Source of the DNA: Tumebacillus sp. BK434
GTDB taxonomy: Bacteria; Bacillota; Bacilli; Tumebacillales; Tumebacillaceae
DNA: 64,000 nt
Assembly: GCF_004340785.1 (NCBI RefSeq)
Contig: NZ_SLXS01000007.1
Coordinates: 62,001 to 126,000, forward strand
Direction of reading: 5' to 3'
In this document: positions 8,544 to 17,147 of the stretch, one piece after another
Layout: the number at the start of each line of letters is the position of its first letter
How positions within the stretch are numbered: the first letter of the stretch is position 1
Notes under the pieces: model-generated
What the model was told of the DNA's origin: nothing
Databases searched by the model: none
The model's input: only the letters and a program-made list of their open reading frames with translations
Translations under genes and position numbers: made by a program

Positions 8544-8747
8544 ATGAACTCAGACGTGAACACCATCTTCTTTATCGCCGGGATCGGAATCTTGACTGCA
8601 GTCATCCACACCGTGCTCAAGCAGTCCGGCAAAGAGGAGTTCGCCCATTGGGCGACGCTGACCGGTTTTATCGTCATCATGCTCACCGTGATCACGTACA
8701 TCAGCGATCTGTTCGATAAGGTGCGCAACGTGTTTTTGATGAATTAA
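8544..8747 (+). CDS. spoIIIAC: Stage III sporulation protein AC
   Basis: This 67-aa very hydrophobic protein has two membrane helices, typical for SpoIIIAC (about 68 aa). GAGGAGGGACGGCC upstream gives a good ribosome site. Membrane component of the SpoIIIA channel. Confidence 0.95.
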   Translation: MNSDVNTIFFIAGIGILTAVIHTVLKQSGKEEFAHWATLTGFIVIMLTVITYISDLFDKVRNVFLMN

Positions 8748-8778
8748 CGCAGGCGGCTGCAGAAAGGGTACGACAGAC

Positions 8779-9168
8779 ATGGAAATCATCCAAATCGTTG
8801 GGCTTGGACTGGCCGCCACCATTTTGATCGTCGTGCTCAGAGGGCAATCGCCTCAAACCGCTTTTCTGATCTCGCTTGTCACCGGGGTATTCATCTTCAT
8901 CTTCTTGCTCGACAAAATCAGCCTGGTCATCCACCTGCTGGAGCGCTTGTCCGTTGCGGCCGGCGTGGAGATGATCTTTTTGCAGACGATCTTAAAAATA
9001 ATCGGAATCGCCTACATCGCCGAATTTGGCGCACAGATCGCCAAAGACTCCGGCGAAGGCGCGATCGCATCGAAGATCGAGCTGGCAGGGAAAATCCTGA
9101 TTCTCGTGCTCGCATTGCCGATCATCCAGCGCATCATCGAGCTGGTGATGGGGCTCTTGCCCAGTTGA
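8779..9168 (+). CDS. spoIIIAD: Stage III sporulation protein AD
   Basis: This 129-aa protein has three or four membrane helices and the conserved IIQIVGLGLAATIL opening. Length and position between AC and AE match SpoIIIAD of Bacillus. Membrane part of the mother cell-forespore channel. Confidence 0.95.
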   Translation: MEIIQIVGLGLAATILIVVLRGQSPQTAFLISLVTGVFIFIFLLDKISLVIHLLERLSVAAGVEMIFLQTILKIIGIAYIAEFGAQIAKDSGEGAIASKIELAGKILILVLALPIIQRIIELVMGLLPS

Positions 9169-9186
9169 CGAAAGGGAGGTGAGGCG

Positions 9187-10440
9187 ATGCCCAAACGGTT
9201 TTACCATCTGATGTTTCTGCTGGCGCTGCTGATCGCGGCAAGTTTCGGCTCCCTCACCGCGCATGCGGAGGGCACCTCGCCGCCTGGCACCGGCATCCCG
9301 CAGGTGCAGACGGGCGGAGGAACCCCCGGCGCGCCGGGCAGCCAGATCACCGATCCGCTGGTCGAACAGCAGATCAAAGAGCTCGATCTGCACGAATTTG
9401 ACCAATTTTTAGAGGAGTTGACCGCCGAGTACCGCGAGTATCTGCCGCCGGAGATCAAAGGACATTTGCTGGAGCTGATCCTGCAAGGGGAGCTTGGCGT
9501 CGTGTTCAAAGGCGTGCTGATGGGACTGCTCAAGTTCCTGTTCCACGAGCTGTTCCTCAACTCCAGGCTGCTCGGGACGATCCTGGTGCTCGCCGTGTTC
9601 GCCGCCCTGCTCGAATCGATGCAGTCGGCGTTTGAAGCGAACAACGTCTCCAAGATCGCCCATGCGATCTGTTTCCTGGTCCTGATGATCCTCGCAGTGC
9701 AATCTTTCGCCGCTGCCACGACGTATGCGAAAGAAGCGATTCAAACGATGGTCGATTTTATGATCGCCTCGATCCCGATGTACCTCGCCTTGCTCGCCGC
9801 CACAGGCGGCCTGGCGTCGGCGGCGATGATCCACCCGCTGATCGTGTTCTTGATCAACGTGATCGGCGACCTGATCATGTACGTGGTCTTCCCGCTGATC
9901 TTCTTCTCCGCCATCCTCACCCTGGTCAGTCAGATCTCCAGCCGCTATCAGGTGACGCAGCTTGCCAACCTGCTGCGCGGCACCGCCGTCTGGGTGCTCG
10001 GCGTGTTCTTCACGATCTTCCTTGGCGTCGTGTCGGTGCAAGGCGCGGCCGGCGCTGTGGCGGACGGCGTGTCGATCAAGGCGGCGAAATACGTCTCCTC
10101 GAATTTTGTGCCGGTGGTCGGCAAGCTGTTCTCCGACGCGGCCGACACGGTGGTTGGCGCCTCGCTGATCCTGAAAAACGCCCTCGGCGTCACCGGTGCC
10201 GGGATCGTGCTGTTGATCTGTGCGTTCCCGGCGCTGAAAGTACTCTCGCTCGCCTTGATCTACAACGTCTCAGCAGCGCTGATGCAACCGCTGGGCGACT
10301 CGCCGATCATCCGCTGCCTCTCGACGATCGGCAAGAGTCTGATTCTCGTCTTCGGCGCGCTCGCCACGGTCGGCTTCATGTTCTTCCTCGCCATCACCGT
10401 GATCATCGCCGCGAGCAATCTGTCGGTGATGGTGAGGTGA
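9187..10440 (+). CDS. spoIIIAE: Stage III sporulation protein AE
   Basis: This 417-aa protein has a cleavable signal peptide (cut likely after the AHA at about residue 28), a Pro/Gly-rich linker, then about seven to nine membrane helices. It is the largest membrane protein of the SpoIIIA complex. It starts 18 nt after spoIIIAD, with AAAGGGAGGTGA upstream of ATG 9187. Length is close to the B. subtilis protein. Confidence 0.95.
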   Translation: MPKRFYHLMFLLALLIAASFGSLTAHAEGTSPPGTGIPQVQTGGGTPGAPGSQITDPLVEQQIKELDLHEFDQFLEELTAEYREYLPPEIKGHLLELILQGELGVVFKGVLMGLLKFLFHELFLNSRLLGTILVLAVFAALLESMQSAFEANNVSKIAHAICFLVLMILAVQSFAAATTYAKEAIQTMVDFMIASIPMYLALLAATGGLASAAMIHPLIVFLINVIGDLIMYVVFPLIFFSAILTLVSQISSRYQVTQLANLLRGTAVWVLGVFFTIFLGVVSVQGAAGAVADGVSIKAAKYVSSNFVPVVGKLFSDAADTVVGASLILKNALGVTGAGIVLLICAFPALKVLSLALIYNVSAALMQPLGDSPIIRCLSTIGKSLILVFGALATVGFMFFLAITVIIAASNLSVMVR

Positions 10441-10447
10441 TGCGCAG

Positions 10448-11104
10448 ATGATGGAGTTTCTCAGCGAATGGATGCGGGGCCTGATCCTCGTCATCTTCCT
10501 GGCGGTCGTGCTCGACATGATCCTGCCGAACAATGCCATGCAGCGCTATGTGAAGCTGGTGATGGGGCTTTTGATCATCCTGCTGATGCTAAGCCCCGTG
10601 CTCAAACTGTACGGCACCTCGGTCTACGAGCTCGATTTTGCCCTCGACAAGTTCCTTTCCAAAGCAGGCGTCGGCAGCATGAAAAGCATCGACGAGATCA
10701 CCGCCCAAGGCCAGCGGTTGCAGGAGCAGCAGGCCGGCACCACCGTCGAGCAGTGGAAAGCGATGGTGTCCGACAATGTGAAGCAGACGGTCGAACACGC
10801 CTACGGGGTGACGGTCGACTCGGTGGAACTGCGGGTCGCACAAGACGCGGAGGGCCGGCCGACCGCCATCGAATACCTCGCCGTGATCGTCATGCCGAAG
10901 CGGGAACAGGGAACAGGCGAGGCCAAGCCGGTCGAAGAGGTCGAACCGGTGATCATCGGCGGCGGCAATTCTACCGAATGGCAGAAGCCGCCGCCGAAAG
11001 TGGACAACGAGACGACGAGCGCGATCTTGCAGCAACTGGCCACCGAGTTTCAGCTGCCGAAGTCGAACGTCAGCGTGATCTGGCAGGAAGCGCAGGGGAG
11101 GTGA
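10448..11104 (+). CDS. spoIIIAF: Stage III sporulation protein AF
   Basis: This 218-aa protein has two N-terminal membrane helices and a soluble C-terminal ring-building-motif-like domain of about 130 residues. Two adjacent ATG codons (10448, 10451) are both possible starts. It lies 7 nt after spoIIIAE and 4 nt before spoIIIAG. Confidence 0.94.
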   Translation: MMEFLSEWMRGLILVIFLAVVLDMILPNNAMQRYVKLVMGLLIILLMLSPVLKLYGTSVYELDFALDKFLSKAGVGSMKSIDEITAQGQRLQEQQAGTTVEQWKAMVSDNVKQTVEHAYGVTVDSVELRVAQDAEGRPTAIEYLAVIVMPKREQGTGEAKPVEEVEPVIIGGGNSTEWQKPPPKVDNETTSAILQQLATEFQLPKSNVSVIWQEAQGR

Positions 11105-11108
11105 GGAG

Positions 11109-11705
11109 ATGGAAAAAGACAGCGTGCAGACGAAAATGCAAAACCTGATGAAAAACAAAAAGATGCTGATCCTCTTAGGCGGACTGGGCGTCCTCCTGCT
11201 GCTCAACCCCTTGGCCTGGTTCCAAAGCGCGCCGAACACCGCCAAGCTGCAGACCGGGCAGGGGACGGAAGCGGGCCAGGTCGTCAACAACTCCAACCCC
11301 GGTGACATGGGGAGGTATGAACAGGTGATCGAATCGGAGCTGACCGAGATCCTGAACATGGTGACCGGTGTCACCGATGCTTCGGTGATGGTGACGATCG
11401 ACTCCAGCGAAGAGGTGATCTACGCGGAGAATCTGCAGGAGAACCGCCAGACCACCAATGAAAACGACACCAAAGGCGGCACCCGCGGCATCACCCAATA
11501 CGACAAGAACGGCCAGCTGGTGATGACCCGCGAAAGCGGCGTCGAACAGCCGGTGGTGGTGAAGACGATCAAACCCCGCGTGCGCGGCGTGGTCGTCGTC
11601 GCCAAAGGCGCCGAAGAGATCAAGACCGTAGCGTTGATCAAGGAAGCCGTCCAGCGCGCGCTGGAGGTGCCTCCACATAAAATCTCAGTTTTGCCGAAGA
11701 AATAA
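11109..11705 (+). CDS. spoIIIAG: Stage III sporulation protein AG
   Basis: This 198-aa protein has one N-terminal membrane helix at about residues 18-36 and an extracytoplasmic ring-building domain; SpoIIIAG forms the large 30-fold ring in the space between mother cell and forespore. The segment with VTGVTDASVMVTID and the C-terminal ALEVPPHKISVLPKK are characteristic. GGGGAGGTGAGG precedes ATG 11109. Confidence 0.95.
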   Translation: MEKDSVQTKMQNLMKNKKMLILLGGLGVLLLLNPLAWFQSAPNTAKLQTGQGTEAGQVVNNSNPGDMGRYEQVIESELTEILNMVTGVTDASVMVTIDSSEEVIYAENLQENRQTTNENDTKGGTRGITQYDKNGQLVMTRESGVEQPVVVKTIKPRVRGVVVVAKGAEEIKTVALIKEAVQRALEVPPHKISVLPKK

Positions 11706-11749
11706 GCTGCTCAAAATTCATGCGGTGAACTTGAAGGAGGAATTTTACA

Positions 11750-12265
11750 ATGGCTAAGCGTCAAACGATCTGGTTGTCCACGATGATGGTGCTGTCCCTC
11801 ATGCTGATCGGTTTCTACACGGTCAACAACAACGTCGAGCCGGTCAACACCGACCCGGCGAAAACGGCAAGCCAGCAGGACAAAGGCGGCGAAGAGCAGC
11901 CGGTGGTAGCGGAAGGCAGCGACTTCTTCATCAAAATGCACCTCGATGCCCAAGAGAAATTCTCCGCCCGCGTCGAAGAGCTGAACAACCTGATCGCATC
12001 CGGCAAAGATGCGACCGAAGTGGAAAAAGCGAAAAAAGAGCTGGAGACGATGAACAACCTCGACCAGAAGATCGAAAGCACGATCGACCTGATCACCGGG
12101 GAAGGCTACCCGGATGCGTTCATCGAAGCGAAAGACAACAACAAATTCCACGTCACGGTGCAGGCGCAGGAACTCGACAAACTGAAAGCGGTTAAGATCA
12201 TCGGCATCGTTTCGAAGGAGATGGGCGTCTCCTCTTCTAAAGTCAGCGTAGAAAAGCACAATTAA
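11750..12265 (+). CDS. spoIIIAH: Stage III sporulation protein AH (SpoIIQ partner)
   Basis: This 171-aa protein has one N-terminal membrane helix (about residues 8-26), a low-complexity linker, and a C-terminal YscJ/FliF-like domain that in Bacillus binds SpoIIQ across the intermembrane space. AAGGAGG upstream supports ATG 11750. It is the last gene of the operon and is followed by a strong terminator. It is slightly shorter than the B. subtilis protein because of a shorter linker. Confidence 0.94.
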   Translation: MAKRQTIWLSTMMVLSLMLIGFYTVNNNVEPVNTDPAKTASQQDKGGEEQPVVAEGSDFFIKMHLDAQEKFSARVEELNNLIASGKDATEVEKAKKELETMNNLDQKIESTIDLITGEGYPDAFIEAKDNNKFHVTVQAQELDKLKAVKIIGIVSKEMGVSSSKVSVEKHN

Positions 12266-12275
12266 TCCAAAAGAA

Positions 12276-12313
12276 GTCCCCCTGGCGGCGATCCGCTGCG
12301 AGGGGGATTTTTT
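12276..12313 (+). terminator. Rho-independent terminator of the spoIIIA operon
   Basis: The stem TCCCCCT...AGGGGGA contains an inner GCGG/CCGC stem and is followed by TTTTTT. Confidence 0.88.
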
Positions 12314-12348
12314 AACTGACCGAAAAGTAGAAAGAAAAACTTGGGTTA

Positions 12349-12357
12349 TGATATACT
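12349..12357 (+). promoter_or_regulatory. Extended -10 promoter for accBC
   Basis: TGATATACT (TG at 12349, TATACT 12352-12357) is an extended -10 element; the -35 region is weak. TGTCGAA, the core of a Spo0A box, follows at 12371-12377, just after the expected start site. No FapR palindrome was seen. Confidence 0.5.
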
Positions 12358-12414
12358 ATTGTGGATGTTGTGTCGAAGAAATTACATAAATGCACGAGGA
12401 GTGTGACATACAAC

Positions 12415-12924
12415 ATGTTCAAACTCAATGAAATTCGCGAATTGGTGCGTCTGCTCGATGAGACGAGCATCGCCGAATTCAACTACGAAATAGAAGGCGC
12501 CAAGCTGTCGATCAAGAAGACGGCAGAAGGCGTGCAAGTGCTGGCTCCGGTCGTACAAGCCGCTCCGGCAGCACCGGCTCCGGTAGCAGCGCCTGTGGCA
12601 GCCGCTCCGGCTCCGGCAGCAGCACCGGCCGCTCCGGCTGAAGTTCCGGCGCCGGCAGCAGCGCCGAAAGCGGATGACCCGTCCTTACATAAAGTGGTCT
12701 CGCCGATGGTCGGCACCTTCTACAGCTCGCCGGCTCCGGACGCTGCTCCGTACGTGAAGGCAGGCGCGCGCGTCGAAGAGAAGACGATCGTCTGCATCGT
12801 GGAAGCGATGAAGCTGATGAACGAGATCGAAGCGGACGTGCGCGGCGAGATCGTCGAAGTGCTGGTAGAAAACGGTCAGCTGGTTGAATACGGTCAACCG
12901 CTCTTCCTGGTAAAGGTTGACTAG
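12415..12924 (+). CDS. accB: Biotin carboxyl carrier protein of acetyl-CoA carboxylase
   Basis: This 169-aa protein carries the biotinyl domain with EAMKLMNE; K133 is the biotinylated lysine. Residues about 43-84 are a flexible Ala/Pro linker, explaining the repetitive DNA at 12545-12665. AccB carries the carboxyl group between AccC and the carboxyltransferase for malonyl-CoA synthesis. ATG 12415 gives the usual N-terminus ([10 protein letters not shown]); longer GTG-started versions are unlikely. accC follows after 14 nt. Confidence 0.97.
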   Translation: MFKLNEIRELVRLLDETSIAEFNYEIEGAKLSIKKTAEGVQVLAPVVQAAPAAPAPVAAPVAAAPAPAAAPAAPAEVPAPAAAPKADDPSLHKVVSPMVGTFYSSPAPDAAPYVKAGARVEEKTIVCIVEAMKLMNEIEADVRGEIVEVLVENGQLVEYGQPLFLVKVD

Positions 12925-12938
12925 AACGGGGGACTACG

Positions 12939-14282
12939 ATGTTTCATAAAGTGCTGATTGCTAACCGTGGTGAGATTGCGGTGCGCGTCATTCGCGCCTG
13001 CAAAGAGCTGGGCATTCCGACCGTCGCGATCTACTCGGAGGCGGACCGTGAAGCCCTGCATGTGAAAATGGCGGATGAAGCATACTGTGTGGGACCGACC
13101 TTATCCAGAGATTCCTACCTGAACATCAAGAATATCTTGTCGCTTGCCACTTCGATCGGCGTTGACGCGATCCATCCGGGATACGGCTTCCTGGCTGAGA
13201 ACTCCGACTTTGCCGAATTCTGCAAAGCATGTGGCATCACGTTCATCGGACCGAGCGTGGAAGCGATCGAGAAGATGGGCGACAAAGCGGTCGCCAAAGA
13301 TACGATGAAAAAGGCGGGCGTGCCGATCGTTCCGGGCACTGACGGCCTCGTGGAAGACCTTGACGAAGCCTTGAAGATCGCCGACGAGATCGGCTACCCG
13401 ATCATCATCAAAGCAACGGCAGGCGGCGGCGGGAAAGGCATCCGCATCGCCAACTCCAAGGACGAGCTGGCCCGCCTGATCCAGATGGCGCAGACGGAAG
13501 CGCAGACAGCGTTTGGCAACGCCGGCGTCTATCTGGAGAAGTTCATCACCTCGATGCGCCATGTCGAGATCCAGGTGATGGGCGACTCGCACGGCAACGC
13601 GATCCACTTCGGCGAGCGCGACTGCTCCATCCAGCGCCGCATGCAGAAGCTGATCGAAGAAGCGCCGTCTCCGGCGCTGACGCCGGAGAAGCGCGCTGAG
13701 ATGGGCGCGGCTGCGGTAGCGGCGGCGAAGGCAGTTTCCTACTGCGGTGCCGGCACGATCGAGTTCATCTACGATGAAGGCGGCAACTTCTACTTCATGG
13801 AGATGAACACCCGCATTCAGGTCGAGCATCCGGTGACCGAGATGATCACCGGCATCGACCTGATCAAAGAACAGATCCGTGTCGCAGCAGGTCTCCCGCT
13901 CACCCTGACTCAGGAAGAAGTGGTCTTTGACGGCTGGGCGATCGAATGCCGCATCAATGCGGAAGACCCGGACAAGAACTTCATGCCGAATCCGGGCAAG
14001 ATCGTCTCGTATCTGCCGCCGGGCGGCTTTGGCGTTCGCGTCGATTCGGCTGCGTTCCCAGGCTACACGGTCACTCCGTTCTACGATTCGATGATCGCCA
14101 AGCTGATCGTTTGGGCGCCGACCCGCGAAGAAGCGATCCTGCGCATGGAGCGCGCTTTGAGCGAGTTCACCATCGACGGCATCAAAACGACGATTCCTTT
14201 CCACCAAAAGGTGCTCCGTCACGAGAAGTTCATCGAAGGTGACGTCACCACCAAGTTTCTGGAAATGTATCCTTTGTCATAA
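12939..14282 (+). CDS. accC: Biotin carboxylase subunit of acetyl-CoA carboxylase
   Basis: This 447-aa ATP-grasp enzyme carboxylates the biotin on AccB. It has the N-terminal biotin carboxylase domain ([19 protein letters not shown]), the glycine-rich ATP loop [10 protein letters not shown] near residue 165, the metal-binding segment [18 protein letters not shown], and the C-terminal domain starting near [11 protein letters not shown]. Length and motifs are typical. It forms the accBC operon; the next gene has its own promoter over the accC stop codon. Confidence 0.98.
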   Translation: MFHKVLIANRGEIAVRVIRACKELGIPTVAIYSEADREALHVKMADEAYCVGPTLSRDSYLNIKNILSLATSIGVDAIHPGYGFLAENSDFAEFCKACGITFIGPSVEAIEKMGDKAVAKDTMKKAGVPIVPGTDGLVEDLDEALKIADEIGYPIIIKATAGGGGKGIRIANSKDELARLIQMAQTEAQTAFGNAGVYLEKFITSMRHVEIQVMGDSHGNAIHFGERDCSIQRRMQKLIEEAPSPALTPEKRAEMGAAAVAAAKAVSYCGAGTIEFIYDEGGNFYFMEMNTRIQVEHPVTEMITGIDLIKEQIRVAAGLPLTLTQEEVVFDGWAIECRINAEDPDKNFMPNPGKIVSYLPPGGFGVRVDSAAFPGYTVTPFYDSMIAKLIVWAPTREEAILRMERALSEFTIDGIKTTIPFHQKVLRHEKFIEGDVTTKFLEMYPLS

Positions 14283-14302
14283 AAGGACAGGAAGTTTATA
14301 CT
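14274..14302 (+). promoter_or_regulatory. Sigma-A-like promoter for the Asp23 gene cluster
   Basis: TTGTCA (14274-14279), a 17-bp spacer and TATACT (14297-14302). The -35 overlaps the end of accC. Confidence 0.55.
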
Positions 14303-14342
14303 AATAGAAACAGGGACAAGATGAGGAAGGAGCGAATCAGCC

Positions 14343-14765
14343 ATGAATATGGAGTATGATACGACCGATATGGGCAACATTCGCATTGCGAACGAAGTGA
14401 TCGAGATCATCGCCGGCCTCGCCGCGACCGAAGTCCGCGGCGTTGCGGGGATGTCGGGCGGCGTAGCGGGCGGCATCGCCGAACTGCTCGGCCGCAAGAA
14501 CCTCGCCAAAGGCGTCAAGGTAGAAGTTGGTCAAAAGCAATGCGCGGTGGATGTGTCGATCGTCGCAGAGTACGGTGTGCGGATCCCGGAAGTTGCAGGC
14601 GAGATCCAAGATAACATCAAGCGTGCGATCGAGAGCATGACCGGACTGCAAGTCGTCGAAGTCAATGTTCACGTGCTTGGTGTCACCTTCAAGGGCAAGG
14701 ACGAGGAAAACGGCAGCAAGGATGAGGAACGAGCGCCGCAACAACCGCCGAGCCGCGTGCTGTAA
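14343..14765 (+). CDS. yqhY: Asp23/Gls24 family envelope stress protein (YqhY type)
   Basis: This 140-aa protein has the Asp23 domain across nearly its whole length (IRIANEVIEIIAGLAATEV ... VSIVAEYGVRIPEVAGEIQ). In Bacillus yqhY lies next to accBC and has been linked to acetyl-CoA carboxylase activity and lipid balance; the same neighbourhood here supports that role. GGAAGGAGCG upstream gives the ribosome site. The charged, proline-rich tail is variable. It is followed by a terminator and then a membrane anchor gene of the same domain family. Confidence 0.92.
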   Translation: MNMEYDTTDMGNIRIANEVIEIIAGLAATEVRGVAGMSGGVAGGIAELLGRKNLAKGVKVEVGQKQCAVDVSIVAEYGVRIPEVAGEIQDNIKRAIESMTGLQVVEVNVHVLGVTFKGKDEENGSKDEERAPQQPPSRVL

Positions 14766-14778
14766 AGATTGATCCGTG

Positions 14779-14805
14779 AACCCCCCTGATCTGCAGGGGG
14801 GTTTT
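14779..14805 (+). terminator. Rho-independent terminator
   Basis: AACCCCCCT...AGGGGGGTTTT gives a strong GC stem with a short T tract. The next gene starts only 26 nt later, so it may act as a partial terminator between the Asp23 and amaP genes. Confidence 0.7.
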
Positions 14806-14830
14806 ATGGCTAGGAGAGGAGGACAAGCTT

Positions 14831-15364
14831 TTGAAACTGTTTCCACGCATCATCCTGTGGCTGTACGCACTCGGGGTCGCGGCAGCTTGTGTCGTCATCC
14901 TGCTGCAATATGCAGGCACTGAAGTGCTTGGCCGCAATTTTGAAATCTACGATGACGGCGCAGCGGCAGCGGTGATCTTCCTGTTGCTCTCGATCTTCTT
15001 TTTGCTCTACCGCTCCAAGCGCGGCGAGCACGAACCGCAGACGATCACGCACAAGCTGGACAACGGGGATCTCAAGATCTCCTATGACACCTTGGAGCAA
15101 CTGTCGCTGAAAGCAGCATCCCGCATCCGCGGCATATCCGATCTGAAAGCGCGCGTGCACATTAATGAAGGCGGCACGATGCGCATCGCCATGAAATTTG
15201 CCATCGAAGCAGGTCTGGACATTCCGAAGACGACAGCCGAACTGCAAGACGCGGTCAAACACTTTGTGGAACAGACGACCGGGATTCCGGTTGAACAAGT
15301 GACGGTCTACGTGCTGGAACTGTCCCAGCCGCAGCAAGCTGTCGTCAAGAAGCGGGTGGAATAG
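14831..15364 (+). CDS. amaP: Alkaline shock response membrane anchor protein AmaP
   Basis: This 177-aa protein has two N-terminal membrane helices (about residues 6-27 and 45-61) followed by an Asp23-like soluble domain. AmaP proteins anchor Asp23-type proteins to the membrane, fitting the neighbouring Asp23 gene. The start is TTG 14831 with AGGAGAGGAGG upstream. A DUF2273 gene follows after 3 nt, the normal arrangement in Bacillota. Confidence 0.88.
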   Translation: MKLFPRIILWLYALGVAAACVVILLQYAGTEVLGRNFEIYDDGAAAAVIFLLLSIFFLLYRSKRGEHEPQTITHKLDNGDLKISYDTLEQLSLKAASRIRGISDLKARVHINEGGTMRIAMKFAIEAGLDIPKTTAELQDAVKHFVEQTTGIPVEQVTVYVLELSQPQQAVVKKRVE

Positions 15365-15367
15365 ACC

Positions 15368-15595
15368 ATGGACAAGTGGCTGAAGCTGTTAGAAACGCTC
15401 TCCGGCAACAAGAGGCTGCTCGGGACTGTCATCGGTGTGCTGCTCGGACTGTTTTTCCTGATCTTCGGACTGCTGAAGACGATCATCTTTGGCTTTTTCG
15501 TAATCGGCGGCTTTTACGTCGGCAAGATGATCGAAGAACGTGAAGACTGGCGCGATGTGATCGACAAGATCGTACCGGATAAGTACCGGGACTAA
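15368..15595 (+). CDS. DUF2273 small membrane protein
   Basis: This 75-aa protein has a long central hydrophobic region (two tightly packed helices, about residues 17-50) and a charged C-terminus. DUF2273 proteins regularly accompany Asp23 and AmaP genes and are probably part of the same envelope complex. It starts 3 nt after amaP. Confidence 0.85.
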   Translation: MDKWLKLLETLSGNKRLLGTVIGVLLGLFFLIFGLLKTIIFGFFVIGGFYVGKMIEEREDWRDVIDKIVPDKYRD

Positions 15596-15622
15596 CCACC
15601 AGAACTTGGTGGTTTCCTTTTT
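15594..15622 (+). terminator. Rho-independent terminator after DUF2273
   Basis: AACCACCA (15594-15601) pairs with TGGTGGTT (15607-15614) and is followed by a T-rich tract. The stem includes the last base pairs of the gene's stop region. Confidence 0.7.
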
Positions 15623-15671
15623 GTCCTCCGGGAATACTAACAGAAACAAGACGATAGAAGGAGTGCGAGAG

Positions 15672-16103
15672 ATGAGCCGTAGAACTTCTCGTGAATTTGC
15701 ATTGCAAGGATTGTTCCAAATTGATGTCGCCAAGGCGGATGTGCGCGAGGCGATTGAGCACGTGCTTGAACAGGAAGGCGCGGAGATCGACCCGGTGTTT
15801 GTGCGCGACCTGGTGAACGGGACGACCAAGCATGTTGATAAAATTGATGCGGTGCTGAGCAAGCACACCATCGGCTGGGACCTGAAGCGGATGGCGAACG
15901 TCGACCGCAACGTGCTGCGCATGGCGGTCTATGAGATGCTGTTCCATGAAGAGACGCCGACATCGGTCGTGCTCGACGAAGCGATCGACATGGCGAAAGC
16001 GTTCTCGACGCCCGACTCGGGCAAATTCGTCAACGGCGTGCTGGCGAAGATCGTGCCGGAGATGGACGGGCTGCGCGGCGAGTTTGCAGCAGCGCAGGAG
16101 TAA
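15672..16103 (+). CDS. nusB: Transcription antitermination factor NusB
   Basis: This 143-aa all-helical protein has the NusB opening RRTSREFALQGLFQID and the conserved NVDRNVLRMAVYEML...PTSVVLDEAIDMAKAFSTPDSGKFVNGVL. NusB binds boxA RNA with S10 in rRNA antitermination. ATG 15672 has GAAGGAGTGCGAGAG upstream. The neighbourhood (accBC-Asp23-nusB-xseA) is the usual Bacillus one, but folD, which normally lies between nusB and xseA, is absent here. Confidence 0.97.
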   Translation: MSRRTSREFALQGLFQIDVAKADVREAIEHVLEQEGAEIDPVFVRDLVNGTTKHVDKIDAVLSKHTIGWDLKRMANVDRNVLRMAVYEMLFHEETPTSVVLDEAIDMAKAFSTPDSGKFVNGVLAKIVPEMDGLRGEFAAAQE

Positions 16104-16106
16104 TCG

Positions 16107-17048
16107 ATGTATGTGCTCGGTATCGACACCAGCAACTATACCACCTCGGTCTGCCTGATCGACGAAGCCGGGCAGATCGTTCAAGAGCAGCGTCAGTTGC
16201 TCGCGGTGGAGCAAGGGGAAAGAGGGCTGCAGCAATCGGCGGCCCTCTTCCAGCATGTCCAGAACCTGCCTGTGCTGATCGAACGCCTCGGTGATCTGAC
16301 CGGCAAGCTGCGCGCGGTGATCGCTTCCACCCGTCCGCGCCGCCTTGAAGGCTCCTACATGCCCGTATTCACGACCGGCAGCGGCATGGGGCGGGCGCTG
16401 GCGGCGACGCACGGAGTGCCGTTTTTGGAAACGACGCACCAGGAAGGCCACATCGCGGCGGGTGAAGGCAGCGCCGGCGTGGTGCCGGCCGACCATTTTC
16501 TCGCCGTGCATCTGTCCGGCGGCACGACCGACCTGCTGGAAGTGCGGCGGCTCGCCGACGGCTATAACATCGCCGAGCTCGGCACTTCGACCGACCTGCA
16601 CGCCGGCCAGTTTGTCGACCGCGTCGGCGTCGCGCTCGGGCTCCCCTTCCCGGCCGGCCCGCATCTGGAAACGTTGGCCCGGCAAGCTTCCGACGACGAG
16701 GTGACCTTGCCGTCTCCTGTCGATGGCTACAACCTGTCGCTGGCCGGTCCGGAGACGGCGGCGATGCGTCTGATCGAGGCGGGCACGAACCCGGCCGATG
16801 TGGCGCGGGCGGTGGAGCGCTGCATCGCCAAAGGTTTGGAGAAAGTGCTGCGCAAAGCGGTGCAGGAAAAAGGCGTCAAGTCGCTGCTGATCGTCGGCGG
16901 TGTGGCAGCCAACCTGTACATCCGCGAGCGGCTCGTCTACCGGCTGGAGCACCGCGCGGTCGGCGCCAAGCTTTACTTTGCCCTGCCGAAATATTCGACC
17001 GACAACGCGTTTGGTGTGGCCAGGCTCGGCTTACAACTTCTTCCGTAA
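16107..17048 (+). CDS. TsaD/Kae1-family paralogue (putative O-sialoglycoprotein endopeptidase-like)
   Basis: This 313-aa protein has the ASKHA fold of TsaD: MYVLGIDTSNYTTSVCL at the start, metal-binding HQEGH at residues 111-115 (TsaD has HxxxH), HLSGGT at 135-140, and a C-terminal STDNAFG segment. True TsaD makes the t6A base of tRNA with TsaB and TsaE; those partners are not here, and sequence details differ (for example ASTRPR where TsaD usually has a different loop). I read it as a divergent paralogue found between nusB and xseA in some Bacillota. It starts 3 nt after nusB, suggesting co-transcription. Function not known. Confidence 0.75.
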   Translation: MYVLGIDTSNYTTSVCLIDEAGQIVQEQRQLLAVEQGERGLQQSAALFQHVQNLPVLIERLGDLTGKLRAVIASTRPRRLEGSYMPVFTTGSGMGRALAATHGVPFLETTHQEGHIAAGEGSAGVVPADHFLAVHLSGGTTDLLEVRRLADGYNIAELGTSTDLHAGQFVDRVGVALGLPFPAGPHLETLARQASDDEVTLPSPVDGYNLSLAGPETAAMRLIEAGTNPADVARAVERCIAKGLEKVLRKAVQEKGVKSLLIVGGVAANLYIRERLVYRLEHRAVGAKLYFALPKYSTDNAFGVARLGLQLLP

Positions 17049-17055
17049 CTCTCGC

Positions 17056-17084
17056 TTGGTTAAAACGTAAAATTATTGTATAAT
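17056..17084 (+). promoter_or_regulatory. Sigma-A promoter for the ferredoxin-NADP reductase gene
   Basis: TTGGTT (17056-17061), a 17-bp spacer and a perfect TATAAT (17079-17084). Confidence 0.75.
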
Positions 17085-17107
17085 AGATTTTGCCTTACCC
17101 GAAAAAC

Positions 17108-17115
17108 TTGTCGAA
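17108..17115 (+). promoter_or_regulatory. Candidate Spo0A box
   Basis: TTGTCGAA followed by a run of A. It lies about 18-25 nt after the expected transcription start, a position where bound Spo0A would repress. Confidence 0.45.
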
Positions 17116-17147
17116 AAAAATAGAGAATGATCATGGAGGAAGTTAGC

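Noticed and set aside
12545-12665. Repetitive GC-rich DNA in accB
   Set aside because: This is the Ala/Pro linker of the biotin carrier protein, not an independent repeat element.
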